The notes under the pieces are model-generated. The model saw only the letters and a program-made list of their open reading frames with translations, ran no database searches and was not told where the DNA came from. Of a stretch of DNA of 64,000 nt, positions 10,557-19,588 are shown one piece after another. The stretch comes from Marivita sp. (GTDB lineage: Bacteria > Pseudomonadota > Alphaproteobacteria > Rhodobacterales > Rhodobacteraceae): assembly GCF_020055635.1 (NCBI RefSeq), contig NZ_JAIPUT010000002.1, forward strand, positions 62,001 to 126,000. The letters run 5' to 3'. Both the position numbers and the translations under genes were made by a program. How positions within the stretch are numbered: position 1 is the stretch's first letter; every line of letters begins with the position of its first letter.

Positions 10557-10815
10557 TGTTCACATTTGCGCGGTGATTACGCCCGGCGGTGGATATGAGT
10601 CCAGTGGGGAGCCGGCATATACCTGAAATTGGAGGATATGTGCGCAATATGCGTCAGTTTTGACCGGGCCGGGTGCGGCCTGCTTGGATTTGCACCCGAA
10701 CAAAGATTTCTGCGCTCTTTTTCCAGCGGATTTGACGTCAATCAAAGACGCCTTTTTCCACACATGCCAGAAACCGGATGCGCGCGAAATACTGGCCCAA
10801 TCATAAGGACATATC

Positions 10816-11865
10816 ATGCCATCCCTACGTCATTCTGCCGTTCTGGCGGTCTCTGCAATCGCAATTGCAAATGGAGCGTCAGCATCAAGCGAACTGCGAG
10901 AAATCGCGCTTGATCTGTTTTCGCCGCTCCCATCGACAACACCAGCGGTCAACAACAATCCGATCACGCCGGAAAAGATCGATCTCGGCAAGGCGCTGTT
11001 CTTCGATCCGCGCATGTCGGCGTCGGGTGTCTTCTCGTGCAACTCGTGCCACAACCTGGCCACCGGCGGTGACGACAACATGCCGACATCCATCGGACAT
11101 GGTTGGCAAAAAGGCCCGCGCAATTCGCCGACGGTTCTGAACTCCGTGTTCAACGATGCGCAATTCTGGGACGGGCGCGCGCCCGATCTTGCCGCGCAGG
11201 CCAAGGGCCCGGTTCAGGCTGGCGTCGAGATGGCGAACACGCCCGACAATGTCATCGCGACCCTGAACTCCATGCCGCAATATGTGGAGTGGTTCCAGGA
11301 TTCCTTCCCCGAGGAAGAGGACCCGGTCACGTTCGACAATTTCGCCAAGGCGATCGAGGCATATGAGGCAACCCTGATCACGCCTGCGCCGTTCGACGCT
11401 TGGCTGAACGGCAATGACGCGGCGCTGTCGGATGTCGAATTGGCCGGGCTGGAACTTTTCATCGATGCCGGCTGTGCAAGCTGCCACGGCGGGATCAACC
11501 TTGGCGGGGAAGGGTACTATCCTTTCGGCCTCGTGGAAAAGCCGGGGGCGGATGTGCTGCCCGCCGGAGACAAGGGCCGGTTTGCCGTCACCGAGACCGT
11601 GGATGATGAATATGTCTTCCGCGCTGCGCCGCTGCGCAATATCGCCGTGACAGCCCCCTATTTCCATTCGGGCGTGGTCTGGGATCTTGAAACCGCTGTG
11701 GCCATCATGGCCGAATCCCAGCTTGGCGCAGACCTCGGCGATGAGGACATCACCGCGATCACGGCGTTCCTCGGGTCTCTGACCGGTGAAATGCCCGAGG
11801 TCGTCTATCCGATCTTGCCTGCCGAGACAGCGGCAACCCCGCGTCCCACCGGTGAAGTGAACTAA
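10816..11865 (+). CDS. periplasmic di-haem cytochrome c peroxidase (MauG/CcpA family)
   Basis: The enzyme family reduces hydrogen peroxide in the periplasm with electrons from small c-type cytochromes. The 349-residue precursor has a signal peptide ending near ANGASA. Two c-type haem sites are visible, CNSCH at residues 75-79 and CASCH at 220-224. Other family motifs are LGKALFFDPRMSASG, DGRAPDLAAQA, LRNIAVTAPYFHSGVV and a proline-rich tail. AAGGACATATC precedes the ATG. It is divergent from sat-cysC and ends in a strong terminator. Physiological electron donor unknown. Confidence 0.94.
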   Translation: MPSLRHSAVLAVSAIAIANGASASSELREIALDLFSPLPSTTPAVNNNPITPEKIDLGKALFFDPRMSASGVFSCNSCHNLATGGDDNMPTSIGHGWQKGPRNSPTVLNSVFNDAQFWDGRAPDLAAQAKGPVQAGVEMANTPDNVIATLNSMPQYVEWFQDSFPEEEDPVTFDNFAKAIEAYEATLITPAPFDAWLNGNDAALSDVELAGLELFIDAGCASCHGGINLGGEGYYPFGLVEKPGADVLPAGDKGRFAVTETVDDEYVFRAAPLRNIAVTAPYFHSGVVWDLETAVAIMAESQLGADLGDEDITAITAFLGSLTGEMPEVVYPILPAETAATPRPTGEVN

Positions 11866-11892
11866 GCATCAGCTTCAGGCTGTTGCGGATCA

Positions 11893-11920
11893 GGCCGGGC
11901 AGCAATGCCCGGCCTTTTTT
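11893..11920 (+). terminator. rho-independent terminator of the cytochrome c peroxidase gene
   Basis: A 9-bp perfect stem GGCCGGGCA / TGCCCGGCC with a GCAA tetraloop, followed by six T. It also separates the gene from convergent trxB. Confidence 0.95.
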
Positions 11921-11922
11921 GT

Positions 11923-12927
11923 TCAGCCCGCAGCAGGAACTTCGGCGCCGTATCCAAGCGGTTCCGACACGTCCTTGCCGGAATCGTCGCCGACTTCGGC
12001 CAGGAAGCGCTCGGCTTCAAGCGCCGCCATGCATCCCATGCCCGCCGATGTCACGGCCTGACGGTACTTGTGGTCCGTCAGGTCGCCCGCCGCGAACACG
12101 CCCGGGATCGAGGTTTCGGTGCTGTCGGGTTTGGTCACGACATACCCGCCCATATGCGTTTCGAGCGTATCCTTGACCAATTCGTTCGCCGGGGCGTGGC
12201 CGATGGCGATGAAAACCCCCTTGCAAGGAATTTCCGTGATCTCGCCGGTGTCGACATGCTTGACGCGCACACCTTCGACGCCCTTGGGCATGTCGGTGCC
12301 GAACACCTCATCCAGCTGATGATGCCAGAGCGTTTCGATCTTCGGGTTCTTGAACAGCCGATCCTGAAGGATCTTTTCGGCGCGCAGCTCGTCGCGTCGG
12401 TGGACCAGCGTGACCTTGGAGGCAAAGTTGGTCAGAAACAGTGCCTCTTCGACAGCCGTGTTGCCGCCGCCGATGACAACGATCTCCTGCCCGCGGTAGA
12501 AAAACCCGTCGCAGGTGGCACAGGCCGACACGCCGAACCCCTTGAACGCCTCTTCCGACGGCAGGCCCAGCCATTTCGCGCGCGCTCCGGTGGCCAGGAT
12601 GACGGAATCAGCCGTGTAGACCGTGCCGCTGTCCGACCGGGCCGTGAAGGGCCGCTTGGATACATCGAGCGACGTGATGATGTCGCCGATGATCTCGGTG
12701 CCCATGGCGCGCGCATGCGCCTCCATCCGCACCATCAGATCGGGGCCCTGAACCTCTGTGTCGCCGGGCCAGTTCTCCACTTCGGTTGTCGTGGTAAGCT
12801 GCCCGCCCGGTTCGATGCCCTGCACGAGGATCGGTTCGAGCATGGCGCGGCTTGCATAAACCCCGGCGGTGTACCCGGCCGGGCCTGAGCCGATGATCAG
12901 GACTTTGGTGTGGCGTGTGTCGGACAT
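11923..12927 (-). CDS. trxB: thioredoxin-disulfide reductase
   Basis: An FAD enzyme that reduces thioredoxin with NADPH. The 334-residue protein has the FAD motif VLIIGSGPAGYTAG, the redox-active CATCDG (Cys 136 and 139), the NADPH-binding VIGGGNTAVEEALFL followed by HRRDELRA, and the C-terminal GVFAAGDLTDHKYRQAVTSAG. The ATG at 12927 (MSDTRHTKVL) puts the FAD motif at residue 10 as usual; the longer frame extends into the intergenic region. Length is slightly above the typical 315-320 because of a short C-terminal tail. It is transcribed divergently from an Lrp-type regulator. Confidence 0.97.
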   Translation of the reverse strand: MSDTRHTKVLIIGSGPAGYTAGVYASRAMLEPILVQGIEPGGQLTTTTEVENWPGDTEVQGPDLMVRMEAHARAMGTEIIGDIITSLDVSKRPFTARSDSGTVYTADSVILATGARAKWLGLPSEEAFKGFGVSACATCDGFFYRGQEIVVIGGGNTAVEEALFLTNFASKVTLVHRRDELRAEKILQDRLFKNPKIETLWHHQLDEVFGTDMPKGVEGVRVKHVDTGEITEIPCKGVFIAIGHAPANELVKDTLETHMGGYVVTKPDSTETSIPGVFAAGDLTDHKYRQAVTSAGMGCMAALEAERFLAEVGDDSGKDVSEPLGYGAEVPAAG

Positions 12928-13043
12928 GGGGCAGCCTCGCGTCGCAGCAGGTTTCTGTCTATTCTGGAAATCTGATATATGCGCCTGATCCGGCCTACGC
13001 AAACCACTGCGCGTTCAAATCCAATCTTTCGCCGCGCTTTAAG

Positions 13044-13067
13044 ATTGTTGCGCCATGTTGAAACAAT
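13044..13067. promoter_or_regulatory. candidate regulator-binding inverted repeat upstream of the lrp-like gene
   Basis: ATTGTT (13044-13049) and AACAAT (13062-13067) form an inverted repeat with 12 bases between them in the trxB/lrp intergenic region. Lrp/AsnC proteins often bind such imperfect repeats near their own genes. This is suggestive only. Confidence 0.3.
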
Positions 13068-13123
13068 ATTGCGCACATCTGTGCCCTCGTATAATAATGC
13101 CGAAAAAAGCAGGGGTGCTTGGG

Positions 13124-13624
13124 ATGCCGTCACATCGGTTGGATCCAATTGATCGCAAAATACTGGCAGAGCTACAGGCAGACGGGCGCATGACCAATGT
13201 CGAACTGGCCCGACGCGTGGGCATTTCGGCCCCGCCATGCCTGCGTCGTGTGCGCACGCTCGAGGAACAGGGCTTCATTCGTGGCTATCATGCCGAGGTC
13301 GATCCCCGGGAATTGGGCTTCGAAGTGCAGGTCTTTGCGATGGTCGGCTTGCAAAGCCAGGCCGAGGGCGATCTTCGTGCCTTCGAGGATCTGTGTCGGG
13401 GATGGCCGCTGGTTCGGGAATGCCACATGCTCAACGGCGAGGTGGATTTCATTCTCAAATGCGTGGCACCTGATCTCAGCAGCTTCCAAAGCTTTCTGAC
13501 GGGCGAATTGCTGACCTCGGCCAATGTGGGCAGCGTCAAGACATCGCTGGTGATTCGGGGCGCGAAAGACGAACCGGGTGTGCCTTTCGACGTTCTGGAA
13601 ACGCGGCTGGGCGAAGCCGGCTGA
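13124..13624 (+). CDS. Lrp/AsnC-family transcriptional regulator
   Basis: A 166-residue DNA-binding regulator of the feast/famine family. The N-terminal winged helix-turn-helix is LDPIDRKILAELQADGRMTNVELARRVGISAPPCLRRVRTLEEQGFI. The C-terminal RAM ligand and oligomerisation domain includes VQVFAMVGLQSQ, ECHMLNGEVDFILKCVAPDL and VGSVKTSLVIRGAK. The ATG at 13124 is preceded by AGGGG with 8 bases spacing and starts the protein at the usual place; the longer frame adds an unrelated 23-residue leader. It is divergent from trxB, so control of that gene is possible. The effector is unknown. Confidence 0.93.
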   Translation: MPSHRLDPIDRKILAELQADGRMTNVELARRVGISAPPCLRRVRTLEEQGFIRGYHAEVDPRELGFEVQVFAMVGLQSQAEGDLRAFEDLCRGWPLVRECHMLNGEVDFILKCVAPDLSSFQSFLTGELLTSANVGSVKTSLVIRGAKDEPGVPFDVLETRLGEAG

Positions 13625-13636
13625 AAGGCGATCCCG

Positions 13637-14425
13637 CTAGGCGACGCGCAGCGTTTCGATGACCGTGCGCGTGGTACGCGGGAAAGCAAGATCGCCAAAG
13701 GCTTCAAGCTCGTCGAGATGTGTGAACATCGACTGCATCATGCCGCGCACGGATGATCCGATTTCCGCAGCTGACACGCGGCCGGGATGGTAGCTTTCCA
13801 CTTCGTGCCCGTTGGCGCGGACAATGCCGTGGCGACGCAATGCGAAATGGAAAAGCTGCACCGGCCCTTGCGGCCTGACCTTCAGAACCCGGTCGCCATC
13901 GACATAATCGGAGGCCGGTGCCAGGACCGCATCACAATTGAGGAGGTCCGTGAACCGATCCTGTCGCACCACAAGCCGGGCGGCAGGACCAAGCAGGAGG
14001 TCACTTTGATTCATGCCGAATCCCGGCAAGCGGAGCAAATGCGTGAGAGAGGTTGTGTCGCCCCGGAAGTTCGGCAGGTAGTTTGTGCTGCCGATCCAGA
14101 CGACGGGTTCGGGACCGCGATGCGTTTCGATCAGATCTCCGGGAATCAGGTCTTCGACGGCGATCGGGCCCATGACCGTCGAAATGAGAGTGCCACGCGC
14201 GAAGGCCGAAGCGCAGGCCTCGAAGGTCGGCGTGGCGGGTAAGGTGAACGTGGATTCGGAAATGGACAGATCGGCGAGAAGCGCGGCGGTTTCAACAGTG
14301 CGCGTGAGAGGAACGTCGCGCCGAGGCTCACCGCCGAACGTGGCAATCTGGTCTGCGGAAACCGCATAGGCATTGAAATCCGACTTTGCTTCACGTTCGG
14401 TCGAGATGTGAGCCATGTGATCCAT
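13637..14425 (-). CDS. Hint-domain protein (Hint_2 type)
   Basis: A 262-residue protein with a hedgehog/intein-like fold domain starting near residue 71: FARGTLISTVMGPIAVEDLIPGDLIETHRGPEPVVWIGS, then PQGPVQLFHFALRRHGIVRANGHEVESYHPG. In related proteins the domain opens with CFxxGT. Here the position before FARGT is Ala 74, and the only nearby Cys is residue 71, so the usual nucleophile is displaced or absent. The first 70 residues are unassigned. Roseobacter genomes commonly hold stand-alone Hint_2 proteins of unknown role. The last 35 residues (FTHLDELEAFGDLAF) are not part of the recognised fold. It converges with the Lrp gene. Confidence 0.85.
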   Translation of the reverse strand: MDHMAHISTEREAKSDFNAYAVSADQIATFGGEPRRDVPLTRTVETAALLADLSISESTFTLPATPTFEACASAFARGTLISTVMGPIAVEDLIPGDLIETHRGPEPVVWIGSTNYLPNFRGDTTSLTHLLRLPGFGMNQSDLLLGPAARLVVRQDRFTDLLNCDAVLAPASDYVDGDRVLKVRPQGPVQLFHFALRRHGIVRANGHEVESYHPGRVSAAEIGSSVRGMMQSMFTHLDELEAFGDLAFPRTTRTVIETLRVA

Positions 14426-14525
14426 TCAACCCTTAGGTCACATCCGCGTTGGCCCCCACCAACAACACCAGAAGGACGGTGCGATTTCGTTGGGCAGAAG
14501 ATGGATCGAAACGCCTTGATTCGTC

Positions 14526-14564
14526 AAAAAACAACGAAAATTGGCCGCGACATCGCGGCCAATT
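14526..14564 (-). terminator. rho-independent terminator (minus strand) of the 50-residue gene
   Basis: An 11-bp perfect stem AATTGGCCGCG / CGCGGCCAATT with an ACAT loop (14539-14564). Read on the minus strand it is followed by a T-rich tract ending TTTTTTG. It lies between the small gene and the Hint gene, giving the small gene its own transcription unit. Confidence 0.85.
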
Positions 14565-14655
14565 CTGAAAACACTGTCGGATTGTTGTGCGTTGGCGACC
14601 CTCGGCGTCACAATTCGGGTGTCAACGTGACATTCGGATTGCCCGTGCCCGGCGA

Positions 14656-14808
14656 TCAGGCCTGCTTGCGCATCGGCTGGTTGGCGGCGTCGGTCTTGAG
14701 CCGATCGAACATTGCCTTGCGGGCTGCACCGCGCTGGAACGGAAGAACCGGGAGGTCGTCTTTCGAGGTGGCGACGACAGAAGCGATGAATTTCGAGGTG
14801 CGCGACAT
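14656..14808 (-). CDS. conserved-looking 50-residue protein
   Basis: A short basic protein beginning MSRTSKFIASVVATSK and ending DAANQPMRKQA. The middle, FQRGAARKAMFDRLK, is rich in Arg and Lys. The start at 14808 is supported by GGAG with 7 bases spacing on the minus strand; a longer frame to 14847 lacks such a site. A strong terminator follows. I recall similar short MSRTSKF-type proteins in Rhodobacteraceae but cannot assign a family. No signal peptide or membrane helix is visible. The function is unknown; a nucleic-acid-binding role would fit the charge but is a guess. Confidence 0.65.
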   Translation of the reverse strand: MSRTSKFIASVVATSKDDLPVLPFQRGAARKAMFDRLKTDAANQPMRKQA

Positions 14809-14949
14809 GGGACTGCTCCGATGGGTGTCTGTTCTTGTTGACCCCACTTAGCCCGCGCAATTGGGCGCGTTTGTGACCAAACGTGGACAATCCCGGTGTA
14901 TTCCTGTGATTGATTTGGGCGGCCACGCCCGGCGGTAGCAAGCGATGCT

Positions 14950-15705
14950 TCAGAGACGGATCACCGAAATCAGCCTCCCGTAGTCGGCCTCGCGCGCATG
15001 GGTGGACCGACGATAGGAATAGAAACGCTCGGCGTCGGAATAGGTGCAATGCCGTGTCCATTCGGCGGCGATCCCGGCGTTGCGCATCCTGTGCAATCCG
15101 AATCCCGGCAGATCGAAATGGAACTTGTCCTCCGCCCCGTTGACGAAGAACCTGGCATATTGCGGATCTTCGGCCAGGAACGTGTCAAGAAACTCCGGGC
15201 CGACCTCGTAGGCACGCTGGCTGATGCTCGGCCCGATCACTGCGGTGATGGTCTCGTGCTCCGCGCCAAGCGCGACCATTGCGTCGATTGTCGCCTCGAG
15301 CACGCCATCGAGCGCGCCGCGCCATCCGGCATGCGCCGCCCCGATCACACCGGCCTCGGGATCGGCGAAAAGCACGGGCTGGCAATCGGCGGTCAGTATC
15401 CCCAGCGCGACCCCCGGTGTGTTCGTCACAACCGCGTCGGCCTTGGGTTTCGCCGTTCCAAGCGGGCCATCGACCGTTTCCACATCGGCGGAATGGGTCT
15501 GATGCACGGTGACCAGGTGATCTGCCGGGACCTGCATCGCCTCGGCCACGCGCGCGCGGTTGATTGAAACGATTTCGCATTGATCCGACGATCCGGTTCC
15601 GCAATTCAGACCGGAAAAAACACCGGAGGAGGCGCCGCCCCGTCGGGTGAAAAACCCGTGACGCAGGGGGCCAAGGCTGTCCGACGTGATGATTTCAAGC
15701 GTCAT
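14950..15705 (-). CDS. pgeF: purine nucleoside phosphorylase / multicopper oxidase-like YfiH protein (PgeF)
   Basis: YfiH/LACC1-family enzyme; members act as zinc-dependent purine nucleoside phosphorylases, and the E. coli protein has been linked to peptidoglycan quality control. The 251-residue protein shows GFFTRRGGASSGVFSGLN, the metal ligands in VTVHQTHSADV and LTADCQPVLF, and IGAAHAGWRGALDGV. The C-terminal CTYSDAERFYSYRRS is also typical. The stop of the upstream methyltransferase gene overlaps its start by 4 bases, so both belong to the lgt operon on the minus strand. Confidence 0.93.
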   Translation of the reverse strand: MTLEIITSDSLGPLRHGFFTRRGGASSGVFSGLNCGTGSSDQCEIVSINRARVAEAMQVPADHLVTVHQTHSADVETVDGPLGTAKPKADAVVTNTPGVALGILTADCQPVLFADPEAGVIGAAHAGWRGALDGVLEATIDAMVALGAEHETITAVIGPSISQRAYEVGPEFLDTFLAEDPQYARFFVNGAEDKFHFDLPGFGLHRMRNAGIAAEWTRHCTYSDAERFYSYRRSTHAREADYGRLISVIRL

Positions 15706-16778
15706 GGGTCCAGTCCGGGCGGCGGCGACTCGGTGCCGGGAAACAGGCCCAGCACCTTGAACAAGGAACCCATTTCATCCGGGTGGGTCAACCGCCGATG
15801 TGCACCCACATGCGCCTCGAGAGCGGATCCCCTCAAGCCTCGGGCAAGAGTTTGCGCGCGCGGCGTGATGCCAAGCCGTTCGAGGAAAACGCCTTGATCC
15901 GTCAACTGGCTTGCCTCGCAGCCTGCGATCATTGCGGCCCGGGCCAGCGCTTCGAAATCGACATGCGCCGTCAGGTCTGCGCGGCCCGGATCAGAAAACG
16001 GATCGACGGACCGGTGCGCACGGACGGCCTGAAACGTATCGCCATTCGACCGCCAGCCGCCGTAGTCGATGATCAGGGCCATCCCGCCCTGCTGTGCAAT
16101 CCGGCGCGCCACGGCATCGACCACGGCGGTGCCATGGGCGCAGGTCTCGATCAGGGCGCCGGGCTGTGTATCGTCAAGTCGGTGCTCCAGGGCGTCGATC
16201 GGGGCGGCATCGCTCAGACCGCGCTGCAACTGCCCTGTCTCCGACAGTCCGATCAACACCTCGCGCCAGCCTTTTGCATCGCGCTGGAACTGCCGTATCG
16301 GCAGCGCGTCGAAAAACTCGTTTGCGATGACGAAGACAGGCACGTCCTCGGGCAAGGTCTCGACGGTGTCATGCCAGGCGGGCGCATGGGCCGGCAGGGC
16401 TGCGGCTTGCAGGGCGCGCATTCGCCTGGACGCCTCGACCAGGTGCAGACGCGCGGCGGCATGAAACCCGGGCACCTGAAGCGTCGCCCGCAGGACATCG
16501 GCGATCAGCGTGCCGCGCCCCGGCCCAAGCTCGACCAGCGCAAACGCATCCGGCGCTCCTTGATCCAGCCAGGCCTGCGCCACGCACAGCCCGATCACTT
16601 CGCCGAAGATCTGGCTGATCTCGGGCGCCGTCGTGAAATCGCCATCGACGCCGAACGCGTCCTGCGTGGTATAATACCCGTGCTCGGGATGCAGCAGGCA
16701 GGCCGACATGTACTGCGACACCGTCAGCGGCCCGGTCGTCCTGATCTGCTTGCGCAATATGTCGGCGAGGGCGGTCAT
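15702..16778 (-). CDS. SAM-dependent methyltransferase, NDUFAF7 / DUF185 family
   Basis: A 358-residue class I methyltransferase. It begins [24 protein letters not shown], followed by [33 protein letters not shown] and the SAM-binding [18 protein letters not shown]. The later [17 protein letters not shown] and LIIDYGG are characteristic of this family, whose mitochondrial member methylates an arginine of complex I subunit NDUFS2. A similar role in bacterial complex I is inference. The start at 16778 shares bases with the lgt stop (ATGA), so translation is probably coupled. Length is normal. Confidence 0.92.
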   Translation of the reverse strand: MTALADILRKQIRTTGPLTVSQYMSACLLHPEHGYYTTQDAFGVDGDFTTAPEISQIFGEVIGLCVAQAWLDQGAPDAFALVELGPGRGTLIADVLRATLQVPGFHAAARLHLVEASRRMRALQAAALPAHAPAWHDTVETLPEDVPVFVIANEFFDALPIRQFQRDAKGWREVLIGLSETGQLQRGLSDAAPIDALEHRLDDTQPGALIETCAHGTAVVDAVARRIAQQGGMALIIDYGGWRSNGDTFQAVRAHRSVDPFSDPGRADLTAHVDFEALARAAMIAGCEASQLTDQGVFLERLGITPRAQTLARGLRGSALEAHVGAHRRLTHPDEMGSLFKVLGLFPGTESPPPGLDP

Positions 16779-17659
16779 GCGCGTCTTGCGGTGCTCCAGA
16801 GGTAGAGGCCGATGAGGATCATCGGGATCGAGAGCAGCTGTCCCATGGTCAGCCCATACCCGCCCACATGCCACGCCAGACCGAGCGGGTTGCCTTCGGA
16901 CACGAACTGGGCATCCGGCTGGCGGAAGAACTCGACCAGGAACCGGGCGGCACCATAGCCACCGATGAACAGCCCGACGATCTTGCCCGGTGTCTTGAGC
17001 GCATCCCGCCGGAACGCCAGCCAGAGCAGAACCGCGCCAAGCAAGAGCCCTTCGAGCAACGCCTCATAAAGCTGCGACGGGTGGCGCGCACAGATGTCGC
17101 CCACGGCCTGTCCGCAGGATTGCGCGGCCGGCCCGGGAAACTGCACGCCCCAGGGAAGGTCGGTCGGACGGCCCCAAAGCTCTGCATTGATGAAATTGGC
17201 CAGCCGGCCCAGCAACAACCCCGGCGGCGTCGCCAGCGCCATCATGTCGGCGGTGGGGCGCAGCGGGGCTCCGGCGCGCAGGCAATAGACAAGCGCGGCG
17301 AGGATCACCCCGATCAGGCCGCCATGAAAGGACATTCCGCCTTGCCAGATCGCCAGGATCTCGCCGGGGTTCGCGAGGTAATATGCAGGCTGGTAGAACA
17401 GCACGAACCCAAGCCGACCGCCCAGGATGATCCCGAGGATCACCCAGGTCAGCAGCTCTTCGACCTGTTCGGGACGCATCGGCGGGGTGTCGGCGGGCCA
17501 CAGATTGGCGCGCTTGACCGCCGTCACGGCGATCCGCCACCCGATCAGGATGCCCGCGATATAGGCCAGCGCATACCAGCGCAACGCGAACTCGATCCCG
17601 AAAAGCGAGATCGAAAACAGCTCGGGCGAGACATTCGGAAAGGGCAGGCCGGTCGACAT
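16775..17659 (-). CDS. lgt: phosphatidylglycerol--prolipoprotein diacylglyceryl transferase
   Basis: Lgt is the inner-membrane enzyme that attaches diacylglycerol from phosphatidylglycerol to the lipobox cysteine of prolipoproteins. The 294-residue protein has about seven membrane segments and the family motifs [40 protein letters not shown] and [21 protein letters not shown], then [14 protein letters not shown]. The ATG at 17659 (MSTGLPFPN) gives the usual length; the much longer frame would run through the promoter region and antisense to the next gene. First gene of lgt-methyltransferase-pgeF. Confidence 0.97.
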   Translation of the reverse strand: MSTGLPFPNVSPELFSISLFGIEFALRWYALAYIAGILIGWRIAVTAVKRANLWPADTPPMRPEQVEELLTWVILGIILGGRLGFVLFYQPAYYLANPGEILAIWQGGMSFHGGLIGVILAALVYCLRAGAPLRPTADMMALATPPGLLLGRLANFINAELWGRPTDLPWGVQFPGPAAQSCGQAVGDICARHPSQLYEALLEGLLLGAVLLWLAFRRDALKTPGKIVGLFIGGYGAARFLVEFFRQPDAQFVSEGNPLGLAWHVGGYGLTMGQLLSIPMILIGLYLWSTARRA

Positions 17660-17753
17660 GCGCGCACCCTGTTCACCGCTCCGCGGCGAAGTCAACCTTG
17701 TGCCGCGCCCATCCGAGGCCCATATAGTTCCCAAGCACAGACCGGAGGCAAAC

Positions 17754-17999
17754 ATGCAGACCCGCAACAAGGTATTCGAAGACATCTCGCAGCTGATGAC
17801 CAACGCCATGGGCGTGGCGCAGGGCGCGAGGGACGAGGCCGAAACCGCGATGAAATCCATGATGGACCGCTGGTTGGCGGACCGCGATTTCGTCACCCGC
17901 GAAGAATTCGACGCGGTGCGCGCCATGGCCATGAAGGCGCGCGAAGAGAACGAAACGCTCAAGGCACGTCTTGACGCGCTCGAAGCGTTTCAGAAGTAA
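17754..17999 (+). CDS. UbiK-like accessory factor (BMFP domain)
   Basis: An 81-residue coiled-coil protein: [20 protein letters not shown], then [42 protein letters not shown]. This is the BMFP (formerly DUF526) domain. In E. coli the family member UbiK assists ubiquinone biosynthesis. The ATG at 17754 has GGAGG with ideal spacing, which decides against the longer frame that overlaps lgt's 5' region. It is divergent from lgt and converges on the aldo/keto reductase fusion. Confidence 0.9.
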   Translation: MQTRNKVFEDISQLMTNAMGVAQGARDEAETAMKSMMDRWLADRDFVTREEFDAVRAMAMKAREENETLKARLDALEAFQK

Positions 18000-18009
18000 C
18001 GCCCCCCGA

Positions 18010-19461
18010 TCAGGGCCGGAGGATCGCTTCGGCCTCGATCTCGACCTTGTAGTCGCCGATCAGCTGACCGATCTGGAACAGCGTGTTGGCTGGCTTAATC
18101 TCGGCAAAGACGCGCCCATGCGCCTTTGACACTGCCATGACATCCTCGGCGTCGCTCAGATAGACGCGCGTGCGCACCACATCCTCCATCGACGCGCCAA
18201 GCGCCGTCAGTGCGGCGGCCACCTTGTCAAGGATGAAGGTCGTCTGCGCACCCGCATCCCTTGGCGCCACCGCGCGGTTCAAACCCGCTGTCGCCGTGGT
18301 GCCGGACACCATGATGCGGTCGCCGACCCGATGCGCACGGCAATAGCCCGCGATATCCTCCCATTCGCTGCCCGACGACACGCGTTGCTCGCCGGGGCGT
18401 CCGGGCACGTCCTCGACCGTGACGGCCAAGGGCATCGTGTCGAGGTGATGGCTCAAGTCGCCACTCGCGGTCAGGAAGGGCGGCTTTCGGTATTCATCCC
18501 CGCAATCGCCGGGCAGGGGGGTGGTCACGGCGAAGGCAGCGCTCAGGCGGGCGTGGTCCTCTTCGTCCAGCGCAAACCGGAAAAGCTTGAGATTGTCATC
18601 CGTATGCCGCGCCTCACCCAGCCGCGCGCCGATGATGACGCCCGCCACCGCGTCGTTCTCCAGTACCCAGCGCGTTGCGACATTGGCCACCGAAACACCA
18701 TGCTTGACCGCCACATCCGCTGCCGCCTGCAATACGGTCTGATAGGCGTCCCAGCCTCCCGCCGTGTCGATGAAGCGCTTGTACTTCATCTTGCTCCAGT
18801 CGCTGATCCCGGTCGGTTCCGGCTGGTTCAGCCAGCGCTCGGACAGGAACCCGCCCTGCAACGTGCCGTAACACAAGAGCTTCACGCCCCATTGCGCGCA
18901 GACCTCGGATAACGGCCCGGTCGCGCGGCGATCCAGAAGCGAACAGGGCACCTGGTTGCTCACGATCGGGATGCCGTCCGCCAGCGCCAGATGCAGATGC
19001 GCCGCGTCGAAATTGGTCAGGCCGATCTCGCCGATCAGACCGTCCTCGCGCAGCTTGGTCATCTCGTGCAGCGCATCCAGCCATGCCGGATGCTCGAAAC
19101 TCCACCAGTGGAACTGGAGCAGGTCGACCCGCTCCACGCCCAACCGATCCAGCCGATCCTGCACCCCGGCGCGCACGACATCCGCGGTCATCGGGCCGGG
19201 GTTCGGGCACCACTTGGTGCAGACGGTCGCCTTGGTTCCCCGCGCGAGCAGGGTCCCGGTGATCAATTCCGCCGTGCCGTAGTGATCCGCCATGTCGAAC
19301 GTGTCGAACCCGGCCTCGGCATAGGGCGCCAGATGATCCGCCCCGACCTGCGGGTCGATGACATCGCCATCCTTCTCGATATCCGCCACCTGCCAGAGCC
19401 CCACAAGCGCGCGGCGGATCGTCAGGCGGTCACTCAGGGCAAGGGTGTCGGGCTGGGTCAC
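18010..19461 (-). CDS. aldo/keto reductase fused to a RidA/YjgF-family domain
   Basis: A 483-residue two-domain protein. Residues 1-320 are an aldo/keto reductase with the catalytic tetrad in place: Asp 56 and Tyr 61 in FDMADHYG, Lys 83 in CTKW, His 118 in LLQFHWW. NADP-site regions GVIIGARLGE and TRWVLEND are also seen. Residues about 343-483 are a Rid domain (SSGSEWEDIAGYCRAHRVGDRIMVSGTTA, ASMEDVVRTRVYL, YKVEIEAEAI). The Arg that true RidA deaminases carry in their late beta strand is not visible (PANTLFQI), so this half may bind rather than hydrolyse imines. The GTG start at 19461 follows AAAGGA. Both domains are single-frame and intact. It is divergent from the TIGR04076-AKR-LIV operon. 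Confidence 0.9.
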   Translation of the reverse strand: MTQPDTLALSDRLTIRRALVGLWQVADIEKDGDVIDPQVGADHLAPYAEAGFDTFDMADHYGTAELITGTLLARGTKATVCTKWCPNPGPMTADVVRAGVQDRLDRLGVERVDLLQFHWWSFEHPAWLDALHEMTKLREDGLIGEIGLTNFDAAHLHLALADGIPIVSNQVPCSLLDRRATGPLSEVCAQWGVKLLCYGTLQGGFLSERWLNQPEPTGISDWSKMKYKRFIDTAGGWDAYQTVLQAAADVAVKHGVSVANVATRWVLENDAVAGVIIGARLGEARHTDDNLKLFRFALDEEDHARLSAAFAVTTPLPGDCGDEYRKPPFLTASGDLSHHLDTMPLAVTVEDVPGRPGEQRVSSGSEWEDIAGYCRAHRVGDRIMVSGTTATAGLNRAVAPRDAGAQTTFILDKVAAALTALGASMEDVVRTRVYLSDAEDVMAVSKAHGRVFAEIKPANTLFQIGQLIGDYKVEIEAEAILRP

Positions 19462-19588
19462 AAAGCGGTCCTTTCGGCTGTTGCCCCATGACTCGCCGCA
19501 CCGAACCCGTTTGACAAGCCCGAAAGAACCTCGCAACCATATGGGCAACAACAGGGGTAAACGCGCGAAATTGCGTGTCGGGGGAACG

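Noticed and set aside
9048..10598. 516-residue plus-strand frame antisense to sat-cysC
   Set aside because: The minus strand encodes an intact Sat-CysC with all motifs; the antisense frame has shadow composition and no recognisable motif.
10557..10815. Possible riboswitch in the sat-cysC leader
   Set aside because: No SAM or other riboswitch core (for example conserved kink-turn or pseudoknot strands) could be traced in the leader.
10560..10817. 85-residue minus-strand frame in the sat-cysC / peroxidase spacer
   Set aside because: It overlaps the region where both promoters must lie, has no ribosome site and no family resemblance.
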